Of a DNA stretch of 42,143 nucleotides, positions 1 through 6,470 are shown piece after piece. This stretch comes from CAYUWH01 sp964448615 (GTDB lineage: Bacteria; Patescibacteriota; Gracilibacteria; Peribacterales; Peribacteraceae). The stretch spans positions 1 to 42,143 of the forward strand of contig CAYUWH010000010.1 of NCBI GenBank assembly GCA_964448615.1, read 5' to 3'. Position 1 is the first letter of the stretch, and every line of letters starts with the position of its first letter. Both the position numbers and the translations under genes were made by a program. Below the pieces are notes generated by a model, which did not search any database, was not told the DNA's origin, and saw nothing but the letters and a program-made list of their open reading frames with translations.

Positions 1-1
1 T

Positions 2-106
2 CAAAAGAAGCAGGCCGAGAATCAGCTTCAACCCGGCAGCTCGCTCTACCAGGAGATTGTGTGGCGGACGACGGTGGAGAAGTTGATGAAGGAGTTGTTG
101 GCGTAA
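2..106 (+). CDS. C-terminal end of a truncated gene, unknown
   Basis: The window opens inside a reading frame that stays open for 34 codons and stops at TAA 104-106. The tail is hydrophilic, with a helix-like end (VEKLMKELLA). The preceding part reads SSLYQEIVWRT. This somewhat resembles the charged C-terminal helices of trigger factor, but the fragment is too short for assignment. A good promoter for the next gene begins 9 bases after the stop, so this gene and the next are probably separate transcripts. Confidence 0.45.
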   Translation, partial: QKKQAENQLQPGSSLYQEIVWRTTVEKLMKELLA

Positions 107-114
107 GATGAATA

Positions 115-143
115 TTGACTCATTCAGAAAAAGTATTTATTGT
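115..143 (+). promoter_or_regulatory. Sigma70-type promoter of the 192 gene
   Basis: TTGACT (115-120) and TATTGT (138-143) are separated by 17 bases. The predicted start near 150 leaves a leader of about 40 nt that carries AGGAGG at 181-186. Confidence 0.6.
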
Positions 144-191
144 AACCGGACCAGCGCTTGTGCTGGCAACGCTCTTTGAAAGGAGGATTTC

Positions 192-656
192 GTGCGAAGA
201 ACGCATCTCGCCGTGAGGTTTTCAACTGACCACAAAGAACCTGAACTGCAGCACGTCACGGCAATGCTGCACGCGTGGGCAACGGTGGCAACAGAGACGG
301 AACGGCTCCTCTCTGGAACCGATGAACGGCTCGCAATCCAGTGGACACTCCATCTGTATCACCATCTGCGCCATGGCGACCAAGCGTTCGACTACTGCCT
401 GGCAACGAGAGTCGAACTCACCAGAGGCCAACTGCTGTCCAACTGCTCCACGATGGTCCTGCAGAACAGGGACGAATTGCTGGTACCCATCGTCATCGCA
501 AGGACGAAGGATACGGTCATCTTCCTTCCCGACAGCCGGGTCATTCTGGAAAATTTCGACTGCAAGATTATTGTGGAAGGATGCGAGGCGGTGACTGCGG
601 TCATCGTGCAAGACCTCATCGAGAATGTGGACTGGTTCAAGAAGCATGCTCGCTGA
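192..656 (+). CDS. Hypothetical protein with a Shine-Dalgarno start
   Basis: A soluble protein of 154 residues that I do not recognise. It has no signal peptide or membrane segment. Its middle is rich in His and aromatic residues, and the second half alternates beta-like stretches (LLVPIVIA, DTVIFLPDS, CKIIVEG). The start is GTG at 192, because AGGAGG sits 5 bases upstream. That is unusual here, since most genes in the window lack any Shine-Dalgarno site. A promoter at 115-143 and an intrinsic terminator at 675-707 make it a self-contained one-gene unit. The gene at 15802 has the same architecture. A long antisense frame (222-692) is judged a shadow because it has none of these signals. Confidence 0.75.
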   Translation: MRRTHLAVRFSTDHKEPELQHVTAMLHAWATVATETERLLSGTDERLAIQWTLHLYHHLRHGDQAFDYCLATRVELTRGQLLSNCSTMVLQNRDELLVPIVIARTKDTVIFLPDSRVILENFDCKIIVEGCEAVTAVIVQDLIENVDWFKKHAR

Positions 657-674
657 TCGCCCATCAAAGAGACT

Positions 675-707
675 CCTCTGCGTGTACCCCACGCAGAGGT
701 TTTTTTA
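675..707 (+). terminator. Intrinsic terminator after the 192 gene
   Basis: A perfect 10-bp stem (CCTCTGCGTG at 675-684 with 690-699) and a 5-base loop are followed by a run of T from 700. Confidence 0.9.
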
Positions 708-757
708 TTTTTTTCTTTTCGGACGAATCACGCCTGAAGAATCATCACATTTGTTCG

Positions 758-783
758 TAGCGGACCTTACGTAAGGTCCGCTA
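758..783. repeat. Perfect 26-bp palindrome, AGCGGACC type, copy 1
   Basis: The half-site TAGCGGACCTTAC is followed directly by its reverse complement with no loop. The central 24 bp are identical to the copy at 960-991. It is not followed by a T run, so it is not an ordinary terminator. Confidence 0.9.
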
Positions 784-790
784 AGTGATG

Positions 791-919
791 TTATAAATCA
801 ATCTGCATTTCACATTCTTCCAAAGATTCTTTCATCCCCTGCTGAATAGAGTTCCTCATGCCAGGAATGCAGAGGAGATGTAGCGTCCCCAGCACGGCAG
901 TAACGGATACGGAAATCAT
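791..919 (-). CDS. Possible 42-residue small protein between two palindromes
   Basis: An ATG at 919 opens 42 codons ending at TAA 791-793. The peptide starts with a hydrophobic stretch (ISVSVTAVLGTLHLLCIPG), which could be a single membrane helix, and ends in an acidic amphipathic tail. The ORF fills the 176-bp space between two identical palindromes (758-783 and 960-991). There is no Shine-Dalgarno and no clear -10 at the usual distance, so expression is uncertain. It could equally be non-coding spacer. Confidence 0.3.
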   Translation of the reverse strand: MISVSVTAVLGTLHLLCIPGMRNSIQQGMKESLEECEMQIDL

Positions 920-959
920 GGAATGATTCTCACCATATCGTAAGAAATTGTAAATTATT

Positions 960-991
960 TTGCAGCGGACCTTACGTAAGGTCCGCTGCAA
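960..991. repeat. Perfect 32-bp palindrome, AGCGGACC type, copy 2
   Basis: The half-site TTGCAGCGGACCTTAC is followed by its exact reverse complement. The inner 24 bp match the copy at 758-783. It lies 28 bases beyond the rel stop codon. A second short palindrome (GCGTAAG A CTTACGC, 1010-1024) includes that stop codon. Confidence 0.9.
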
Positions 992-1018
992 TGATATTCA
1001 TGTGCTGTTGCGTAAGAC

Positions 1019-2728
1019 TTACGCCCACTTCACCTTCACTCTCCTTCCTGGATTCCCCTTCTTGATGAGCGTGCACGCAGCGCGATGGATGTGAACGTTC
1101 CCACTGCGCGAGACGATGCCGACGATCGCGCCTTTTTTGGTGGCATCCGCTTTACAGCATTTCGCAAAGCGAATCGGCATCGGGATTTCACTGACGACCG
1201 TTGCAACCGAAGATTGCGGAAGGATTTTAGCGGCATGCTTCTTCTTGGATTCCTCCTTTGGCTTCGCAGTCACAGGAAGGTCTAACGATGTCTGACGCTT
1301 CGCGAGATATTTTTTGAGATGAGATCGTGCAGCGGCAGTCTTGAGCAACATCGCCCATCGCGGCGACGGACGCGGTTCGCGGTAACGCTGAATTTCCACA
1401 ATATCTCCATTCTCCAACTGACGCGTCATGGGAACCACATGTCCGTTCACGCGCGCGGAACGGAATGAAATGCCGAGATCGGTGTGCACTTGGAACGCGA
1501 AGTCGAGCGGGGTCGCCCCCTCAGGCAAGTCGATAATCTCCCCTTTCGGGGTCAGTACGAACATGGAGGAACCGAGTGCATTCTCTTTTCCTTTCTCAAT
1601 CGCCTGTTGAAACGCACGGGCACGTGAGAGTTGTTCTTTGGAGGAACTCTGCCCGCCTTCTTTGTAACTCCAGTGTGCCGCGATACCGAACTCCGCCTCG
1701 CGATGCATAGCTTCGGTACGGATCTGTACTTCAATACGGAGATGCTCCGGCATCCCGGGAACTTTCATCAACGTGGTATGCAAACTCTGGTAACCGTTGG
1801 GCTTGCGGAACGCGATGTAGTCTTTGAAGCGTTGCGGCACCGGCAACCCGATGCGATGCAACAGTCCGAGCGTTTGATAACACGTCGCTTCGTCTCTCAC
1901 GATCACGCGCAATGCGAACAAATCGTATAGCTCAGAAACATGACTGATGCTCTTGTCCTGCATTTTCCGGAAAATACTGTACGCCTGCTTCTCGCGTGCT
2001 TCGACGCGTGCGGGAATACCGTTCTCCCCCAAAAACGCCTCCATGCGTTGCACCGCTCCTTCCAGAAAATCTCCGTACTGCCGATGAATATCCTGTACCT
2101 GCTGCAGGATATGTTCGCTATCGGTGGGATACGCGATCGGAAATGCGCGTGCTTCAAATGAATGCTTCAACGAGTAAATACCCAAGCGCGCGGCAACCGG
2201 CGCATAGAGCGTAAGACAGTCCTGACTAATTCTCCGCCGTTCATCGGGAGGAAATGCGCTGAGCCGATCGAGCAAACAACTCTGCGCACAGAGCGCAATC
2301 AGAATCACACGCATATCATCGGACACCTGCAAAAACATCAGGCGAAGATGATCCATCGACATGCGACGGTTGTTCGCGGAGACGTGTGAAAGCAAATGCA
2401 CGCCGCTGATCATGGTTTTCACTCGCAACCCAAATCGTTTCTGCACTTGCTCCAAGCCCTGCTCCTCCACATCAATCACATGCTGCAACAAGCACGCAAT
2501 CACCGCCTCTTCATCAGGACGAAACGCCAGTAAGCGCTCAAGTACCGCTACTGCATGCGACAGCAACGACTGCCCCGAACTATGCTGACGATCTCCGTAA
2601 AGCTGAATGGCCCATTGCCACGCCTCTAAGACGCGTTCTGACTCTATTTTTTGACCTGCAACTGCGAGCTGCCCCAGTAAGCGCTTAAACTCTTCTTCTA
2701 CCCGCCGATCAAGGACGAGGGAAGGCAT
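1019..2728 (-). CDS. rel: RelA/SpoT-family (p)ppGpp synthetase with degenerate HD domain
   Basis: A long-form RSH protein of 569 residues that makes (p)ppGpp from ATP and GDP/GTP in the stringent response. The order is: N-terminal HD-type hydrolase region, synthetase domain (DLFALRVIV; RFKDYIAF; NGYQSLHT; EVQIRTEAMH), TGS domain (FVLTPKGEIIDLPEGATPLDFA at its core) and a short C-terminal zinc-finger-like segment (CC and HIHRAAC). No ACT domain follows, so it is shorter than the usual 700-740 residues. In the HD region the expected LLHDVVED-like motif reads LLQHVIDV, so the metal-binding His-Asp pair is lost and hydrolysis is probably abolished. I chose ATG 2728 because TATACT (2737-2742, minus strand, preceded by TG) ends 8 bases upstream, which predicts a leaderless mRNA. 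The longer start at 2770 adds 14 unrelated residues. Confidence 0.93.
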   Translation of the reverse strand: MPSLVLDRRVEEEFKRLLGQLAVAGQKIESERVLEAWQWAIQLYGDRQHSSGQSLLSHAVAVLERLLAFRPDEEAVIACLLQHVIDVEEQGLEQVQKRFGLRVKTMISGVHLLSHVSANNRRMSMDHLRLMFLQVSDDMRVILIALCAQSCLLDRLSAFPPDERRRISQDCLTLYAPVAARLGIYSLKHSFEARAFPIAYPTDSEHILQQVQDIHRQYGDFLEGAVQRMEAFLGENGIPARVEAREKQAYSIFRKMQDKSISHVSELYDLFALRVIVRDEATCYQTLGLLHRIGLPVPQRFKDYIAFRKPNGYQSLHTTLMKVPGMPEHLRIEVQIRTEAMHREAEFGIAAHWSYKEGGQSSSKEQLSRARAFQQAIEKGKENALGSSMFVLTPKGEIIDLPEGATPLDFAFQVHTDLGISFRSARVNGHVVPMTRQLENGDIVEIQRYREPRPSPRWAMLLKTAAARSHLKKYLAKRQTSLDLPVTAKPKEESKKKHAAKILPQSSVATVVSEIPMPIRFAKCCKADATKKGAIVGIVSRSGNVHIHRAACTLIKKGNPGRRVKVKWA

Positions 2729-2843
2729 GGCGCTGAAGTATATCACGAAAAAAGAATGTCCACAGAACATCTTCTCAGAATACCAAATGAACCATGCAGA
2801 CGTCCCTCCTGACAGTTTCTGGCAAAATCCTTACCGTTTTCCG

Positions 2844-2871
2844 TTGACAGAAAAAAGTTCATCATTAGAAT
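2844..2871 (+). promoter_or_regulatory. Promoter of the rplJ-rplL operon
   Basis: TTGACA (2844-2849), a 16-base spacer and TAGAAT (2866-2871). Transcription from about 2878 gives a leader of roughly 265 nt before rplJ. Confidence 0.75.
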
Positions 2872-2926
2872 GCGTACTGACCGAAGACCGAGGGCACTAG
2901 GCCGCAGGCCGAACGTAAGCCCCTCC

Positions 2927-3010
2927 GAGGTATACAGCATCGGCCACCCGGCTCCGGCTTGGTGATTCGTGCCGTGTACCTCGCTGGTCTCCCGGTCAAA
3001 GGGAACCAGC
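2927..3010 (+). ncRNA. Candidate ribosomal protein L10 leader
   Basis: Two stems lie in the rplJ leader. The first pairs 2927-2938 (GAGGTATACAGC) with 2971-2982 (GCCGTGTACCTC), with one G-U pair and one mismatch, and encloses an irregular internal hairpin (CCACC with GGTG). The second pairs GCTGGT 2983-2988 with ACCAGC 3005-3010, with CCC/GGG inside. The position, directly downstream of the promoter and ahead of rplJ-rplL, is where L10-L12 autoregulatory leaders occur. I did not verify the family consensus, including the kink-turn. Confidence 0.45.
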
Positions 3011-3014
3011 GTTT

Positions 3015-3099
3015 TGATTTGGCCAAGAGTGAGCGAAGCGAACCGAAGGCCAAATCACCCTGAGTAAGTCCGCCACAGGCGGACGCATCGAAGGGTGAT
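3015..3099 (+). repeat. Two adjacent hairpins in the rplJ leader, REP-like
   Basis: Stem 1 is a perfect 10 bp (TGATTTGGCC 3015-3024 with 3048-3057). Stem 2 is 8 bp (ATCACCCT 3054-3061 with 3092-3099) and encloses a perfect 7-bp hairpin (GTCCGCC-ACA-GGCGGAC, 3068-3084). The arms share ATCA at 3054-3057, so the two long stems compete for those bases. The sequence looks like a dispersed repeat inserted in the leader. Confidence 0.55.
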
Positions 3100-3142
3100 A
3101 TCCAATTCCCTTCCTCATTTCTGCCACTCCTCCCCATTTCCC

Positions 3143-3784
3143 ATGGCCGTCTCACGTGCACAGAAAGTCGAACTGCTCGCCATGCTGAAGGACAAAATGT
3201 CCAAGGCGCAGTCCATCATGTTTGCCCACTACATCGGCATGAACGTGAAGGATGCCAGCGAATTCCGCAGCAAATTGAAAGAGAGCAACGCCGAAATGAA
3301 AGTCGGCAAGAAGACTCTCATGCGCATTGCCGCCAAAGAACTGGGACTCCCGGAAATCGGCGACGATAACCTGGACGGCCCGGTAGCCTGCATCTTCAGC
3401 TACGAAGATCCGTTGAGCGGCGCCCAAATCGCCTTCAAGTTCGGAAAAGATCACCCCCAAGTCGAACTGATCGGAGGTGTATTTGAAGGAAAGCTCCTCT
3501 CCAAAGAAGAAACCATCAGCATCGCCAAGATTCCAGGCAAGCAGCAATTGCTCGGCATGTTCGCCGCTATGCTCAACAGCCCGCTTACGTCCTTCGCACG
3601 CGGACTTACAGAACTCGCGAAGCAGAAAGAAGCACCTGCTCCTGCTGCACCTGCCCCTGTTGCCGAAACCCCCAAAGCACCTGAAGAAACTGCTCCTGCT
3701 GCATCAGCAGCAGAATCCACCCCTGCCACAACGGAAGTCGCTCCCGATGCCGCACCCGCTGCACCGGAGACTCCCGCTGCCTAA
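3143..3784 (+). CDS. rplJ: 50S ribosomal protein L10
   Basis: L10 forms the base of the ribosomal stalk and binds L7/L12 dimers. The N-terminal 130 residues match the family: AQKVELLAMLKDKMSKAQSIM, YIGMNVKDASEFRSKL and VGKKTLMRIAAKELG in pieces. The helix that binds L12 follows (LLGMFAAMLNSPLTSFARGL). The protein is 213 residues, longer than the usual 165-180, because of a C-terminal Ala/Pro/Glu-rich tail of about 45 residues. I chose ATG 3143, since MAVSRAQKVE is the family start. There is no Shine-Dalgarno; the ATG follows the pyrimidine-rich CCCATTTCCC. It is co-transcribed with rplL, 36 bases downstream. Confidence 0.97.
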   Translation: MAVSRAQKVELLAMLKDKMSKAQSIMFAHYIGMNVKDASEFRSKLKESNAEMKVGKKTLMRIAAKELGLPEIGDDNLDGPVACIFSYEDPLSGAQIAFKFGKDHPQVELIGGVFEGKLLSKEETISIAKIPGKQQLLGMFAAMLNSPLTSFARGLTELAKQKEAPAPAAPAPVAETPKAPEETAPAASAAESTPATTEVAPDAAPAAPETPAA

Positions 3785-3820
3785 TCCTTCTTATCCTACT
3801 TCTTATTTTTCCCCATTTAT

Positions 3821-4222
3821 ATGTCTGATACAGCTACCATCGAGCTTTCCGCAGAGGAGAAGGCAGTGATCACCGCCCTCGAAAAGCTCAACGTCGTTTC
3901 TCTGAACAACGTCGTGAAGTATATGGAAGTCACCTACGGTATCTCCGCTGCTCCGGTCGCGATGGCCGGTGGTGCTGCCGCTGGCGGCGATGCAGGAGCC
4001 GCTGAAGAGAAGAGCTCCTACAACGTCGAACTCGCCGATGCAGGTGCTCAGAAGATCGCCGTGATCAAGGTCGTCCGTGAAGTGACGGGTCTCGCTCTCG
4101 GCGATGCCAAGGCACTTGTTGACGGTGCACCGAAGATGGTCAAAGAAGGTGTTGCCAAAGCCGATGCCGAAGCGATGAAGAAGAAGCTTGAAGAGGCAGG
4201 CGCAAAGGTAAACTTGAAATAA
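3821..4222 (+). CDS. rplL: 50S ribosomal protein L7/L12
   Basis: A protein of 133 residues with the N-terminal dimerisation domain (SAEEKAVITALEKLNVVSLNNVVKYM, in part), an Ala/Gly-rich hinge near residues 48-65 and the C-terminal factor-binding domain (KIAVIKVVREVTGLALGDAK, then VKEGVAKADAEAMKKKLEEAG). It recruits elongation factors to the ribosome. The leader is again pyrimidine-rich without Shine-Dalgarno (TTTTTCCCCATTTAT before ATG). A palindrome that doubles as an intrinsic terminator follows at 4242-4275. Confidence 0.98.
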   Translation: MSDTATIELSAEEKAVITALEKLNVVSLNNVVKYMEVTYGISAAPVAMAGGAAAGGDAGAAEEKSSYNVELADAGAQKIAVIKVVREVTGLALGDAKALVDGAPKMVKEGVAKADAEAMKKKLEEAGAKVNLK

Positions 4223-4241
4223 GAAATCTCGTTTGTCTTTC

Positions 4242-4275
4242 AAACAGCGGACCTTACATAAGGTCCGCTGTTTTT
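4242..4275 (+). terminator. rplJL terminator made from an AGCGGACC-type palindrome
   Basis: AAACAGCGGACCTTA (4242-4256) pairs perfectly with 4259-4273 around CA, and T continues to 4275. The core is the 758/960 palindrome with a single central G-to-A change, here used as a terminator. Confidence 0.88.
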
Positions 4276-4331
4276 GTTATCAAATGGTGCAGGATGCATT
4301 GGAATACAATTCTTCCAATACCTTGCTTTAG

Positions 4332-4362
4332 ATGCAGCTGACCTTACTAAGGTCAGCTGCAT
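4332..4362. repeat. Variant palindrome AGCTGACC type
   Basis: ATGCAGCTGACCTTA (4332-4346) pairs perfectly with 4348-4362 around a single C. Compared with the 758/960 core, the AGCGGACC arm has become AGCTGACC and the opposite arm has changed to match (GGTCCGCT to GGTCAGCT), a compensatory pair. Confidence 0.85.
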
Positions 4363-4401
4363 TGTCGAGATTTTGCTCTTTGACAGCTTTTAATCTCTCT
4401 A

Positions 4402-4429
4402 TTGACATAAAACACCATATCTGTACAAT
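4402..4429 (+). promoter_or_regulatory. Strong promoter of the zinc-ribbon gene
   Basis: TTGACA (4402-4407), a 16-base spacer and TACAAT (4424-4429). The leader is about 85 nt. Confidence 0.75.
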
Positions 4430-4478
4430 AGTGACATCAGCGTCCTTCGTATCCGTCCTATCGGTCCCCGAGAAACAG

Positions 4479-4510
4479 AAAAGGAGGCACCTGACATTTA
4501 TCTCCTTTTT
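4479..4510 (+). promoter_or_regulatory. Hairpin plus T run inside the zinc-ribbon leader
   Basis: AAAAGGAG (4479-4486) can pair with CTCCTTTT (4502-4509), followed by more T and C up to the ATG at 4522. It looks like a weak terminator or attenuator ending just before the gene. The purine tract GGAGG sits in the left arm, 35 bases from the start, too far to be a Shine-Dalgarno. Confidence 0.4.
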
Positions 4511-4521
4511 TCTTTCTTTTT

Positions 4522-4800
4522 ATGGCCGATCAGCAGATCGTTTGTCGCGATTGTGGCGCTAACTTCACGTTCACCGATGGTGAGCAGGAGTTCTACGCGT
4601 CCAAGAACTTGAGCGCTCCCCAGCGCTGCAAGGATTGCCGCAATGCTCGCAAGAACGAGCGCGGTACTCGCGAAATGCACGATGCCGTCTGTGCCCAGTG
4701 TGGCGCAGCCTGCCAGGTTCCGTTCAAGCCTCGCTCTGTCGAGGAAGGCGGTAAGCCGGTTCTCTGCAAAGCTTGCTTTATGTCAAGCCGCGCAGCGTAA
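4522..4800 (+). CDS. Zinc-ribbon domain protein
   Basis: A protein of 92 residues with three CxxC knuckles plus a CKDC pair: CRDCG at residues 8-12, CKDC at 36-39, CAQC near 56-59 and CKAC near 85-88. The first half (CxxC, then F-F, EQEFYASK, APQRCKDCR) is the probable zinc-ribbon found in short proteins of CPR bacteria and Chloroflexi. The second half repeats a similar Cys pattern. Its role is unknown; nucleic-acid or ribosome binding is a guess. It is a one-gene unit with a strong promoter, a pyrimidine-rich leader (TTTTTTCTTTCTTTTT before ATG) and a strong terminator, suggesting high expression next to the ribosomal genes. Confidence 0.85.
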   Translation: MADQQIVCRDCGANFTFTDGEQEFYASKNLSAPQRCKDCRNARKNERGTREMHDAVCAQCGAACQVPFKPRSVEEGGKPVLCKACFMSSRAA

Positions 4801-4827
4801 TCGTTGCTACGATTCACTCGTACGAAG

Positions 4828-4854
4828 GCGCCCCCATCAAACGGGGCGCTTTTT
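4828..4854 (+). terminator. Intrinsic terminator of the zinc-ribbon gene
   Basis: GCGCCCC (4828-4834) pairs with GGGGCGC (4843-4849), with an 8-base loop and TTTTT. Confidence 0.92.
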
Positions 4855-4860
4855 GTTATA

Positions 4861-4889
4861 TTGCATAAATATTTCAAATATGTTATAAT
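4861..4889 (+). promoter_or_regulatory. Promoter of the TIGR02996 gene
   Basis: TTGCAT (4861-4866), a 17-base spacer and TATAAT (4884-4889), 25 bases before ATG 4915. Confidence 0.75.
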
Positions 4890-4914
4890 ATATATTGTTT
4901 CTTGTTCTAAACAC

Positions 4915-5766
4915 ATGGCCAACGAACAAGCATTTCTTAAGGCGATTGCGGAAAATCCGGATGACGCTACAAATCGTCTGGTATTTGCCGATTGGCTTGA
5001 AGATCACGATGATCCCCGCTCCCGCATTGCGCGAGACGTGGCATGTATTCGCATCGCTATGCGCGCCTGGGTGGAGGCCCCGATTGCCTATGAACGGCAG
5101 AGTGCGTATTGGCTACGTCTCCATACGCAGTATCCGGATCTTGTTCCGTCCGATCCCCCCTCCGTGGAAAAGGTGTTACGCACATTCTCTCCTGAGCAAT
5201 GGGAGGCGATTGAACGTCTCCGTAACCCCAAACTCATTCTCGTTCCCCCAATGGAATTTGCAGCACATTTAACTCTGCTTAACGAGCATGCGAATACCTC
5301 CAGCGAATACCACACAGAAGTCGATCGACTGTACATCAATCATGCAAGCGCACCGTCCGTTCATTGGCGAGCATTCTTTGTTGAGGGCGATCAACATTGT
5401 GACGCGAGAGAAGAATTATTCACAAACTCTGCTGCTGAACCTGAAGATTGGCCAACCTTACATTCCTACATTGCTGCAGAAATAGCAGAACGATGCGCGC
5501 TTTCCCCTTGTATACAGGGCATGGATCGTTTTCTTTATGCATGCCTCATGCTTGAGGGATTGGAGCACAATGCACCTGTGGATAGCATGTCTAAAAGCAC
5601 AGTTTTAGATGGAGATGCGGCATGGCTAAAAGGAGATCATATCCTTGTTCCCACTGCATGCTTTAGCGTGATGGGCCCTAGAGTGGAATTCCGTTCTACT
5701 GCTGCAATTGATAATAGCACGTGGAATTTCCCCATACGCCGCGCCGTGGGGGGAGAGGTAAAGTAA
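4915..5766 (+). CDS. TIGR02996-type repeat-companion domain protein
   Basis: A protein of 283 residues. Residues 4-36 match the repeat-companion domain described mainly in Planctomycetes: EQAFLKAIAENPDD, then RLVFADWLEDHDDPR. In that group the domain usually precedes leucine-rich or other repeats; here the rest shows no repeat I can see. No signal peptide or membrane helix is present. I chose ATG 4915, 25 bases after a perfect TATAAT; the upstream frame overlaps the promoter. The function is unknown. The gene stands alone between a terminator and the leaderless gene at 5811. Confidence 0.75.
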   Translation: MANEQAFLKAIAENPDDATNRLVFADWLEDHDDPRSRIARDVACIRIAMRAWVEAPIAYERQSAYWLRLHTQYPDLVPSDPPSVEKVLRTFSPEQWEAIERLRNPKLILVPPMEFAAHLTLLNEHANTSSEYHTEVDRLYINHASAPSVHWRAFFVEGDQHCDAREELFTNSAAEPEDWPTLHSYIAAEIAERCALSPCIQGMDRFLYACLMLEGLEHNAPVDSMSKSTVLDGDAAWLKGDHILVPTACFSVMGPRVEFRSTAAIDNSTWNFPIRRAVGGEVK

Positions 5767-5810
5767 GAGCTATTTCTCCAGAATGATCGAAAATCTGCTA
5801 TACTCATTTC

Positions 5811-5954
5811 ATGATCAGCGTGCAGAAAACATGGTGGATGTTGATAGCGGGAATTCTCGCGCTCACGGCGATCTATACCATCGCGCTCGCGCATTTCGGG
5901 GACTCAGCGTTTGCAAGCCCCATGCAATGTCCGGCACATTCGAAAACCGTATGA
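5811..5954 (+). CDS. Small single-pass membrane or exported protein
   Basis: A 47-residue ORF. The start has a lysine and two tryptophans, then a hydrophobic segment (MLIAGILALTAIYTIALA), then a short tail with MQCPAHS. TATACT (5799-5804, preceded by TG) lies exactly 6 bases before the ATG, so the mRNA would be leaderless. The stop TGA overlaps the ATG of the next membrane protein (ATGA, 5951-5954), which strongly suggests translational coupling. The single Cys may be functional, since the partner protein carries CPVC. The function is unknown. Confidence 0.65.
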   Translation: MISVQKTWWMLIAGILALTAIYTIALAHFGDSAFASPMQCPAHSKTV

Positions 5955-6406
5955 AACGCGTTCTGACATCCGGCATTTTCTGGATTGCCTTTATATTCAC
6001 CGGAGGCATTACTGCGCTATTTTTCGCATGGGAGATCGATCTACTGTCTCCACTGCTCCCCGGTCCGGTTCGTGTGCCAGTGAATACTGAAGAACTCCTC
6101 TTCACAACACTCATTGTTCTCTTCATCGCCTTCAATGCGGGACTCTTCGCATGGCAAAGACGGAATGGCAGCTGCCCCTCAGGCGTGCGTCGCGCAACGG
6201 GAGTCAGCACTGTCTTCGGCGGACTCGCATTACTCTGTCCAGTCTGCACGGCAATCCCCTTCACGCTCATCGGCCTCAGCATTTCCTTCGGCTTCCTCAT
6301 TCCGTTTTTGCCGTTACTACGAATGATTACCGTGCTGATCTTGGCGACGGTGTTGTATTTGTTGTGGCCCCGTAACTCGAGATCAGCAGGAAAATCCTCG
6401 CGATGA
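5951..6406 (+). CDS. Four-helix membrane protein with a CPVC motif
   Basis: A 151-residue integral membrane protein with four hydrophobic segments (about residues 8-28, 48-68, 85-112 and 118-141). CPVC lies in the third helix (LALLCPVCTAIPF), and another Cys lies in the loop at SCPSG. A CxxC pair in a membrane helix suggests thiol redox chemistry or metal handling, but I cannot place the family. I chose ATG 5951 because it overlaps the stop of the small gene 5811-5954; the frame upstream of it reads through that gene out of phase. Confidence 0.7.
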   Translation: MKRVLTSGIFWIAFIFTGGITALFFAWEIDLLSPLLPGPVRVPVNTEELLFTTLIVLFIAFNAGLFAWQRRNGSCPSGVRRATGVSTVFGGLALLCPVCTAIPFTLIGLSISFGFLIPFLPLLRMITVLILATVLYLLWPRNSRSAGKSSR

Positions 6407-6414
6407 TCGAAGCG

Positions 6415-6440
6415 CAACGGCGACGCCGTCGTCGCCGTTG
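6415..6440. repeat. Imperfect palindrome, AACGGCGACG type, copy 1
   Basis: CAACGGCGACG (6415-6425) pairs with 6430-6440 around CCGT. It differs from the perfect copy at 7181-7208 by one central base. The pair brackets the DUF1624 gene. Confidence 0.8.
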
Positions 6441-6470
6441 TCGCAAGCATATACGCATATCTTCCAAAAA

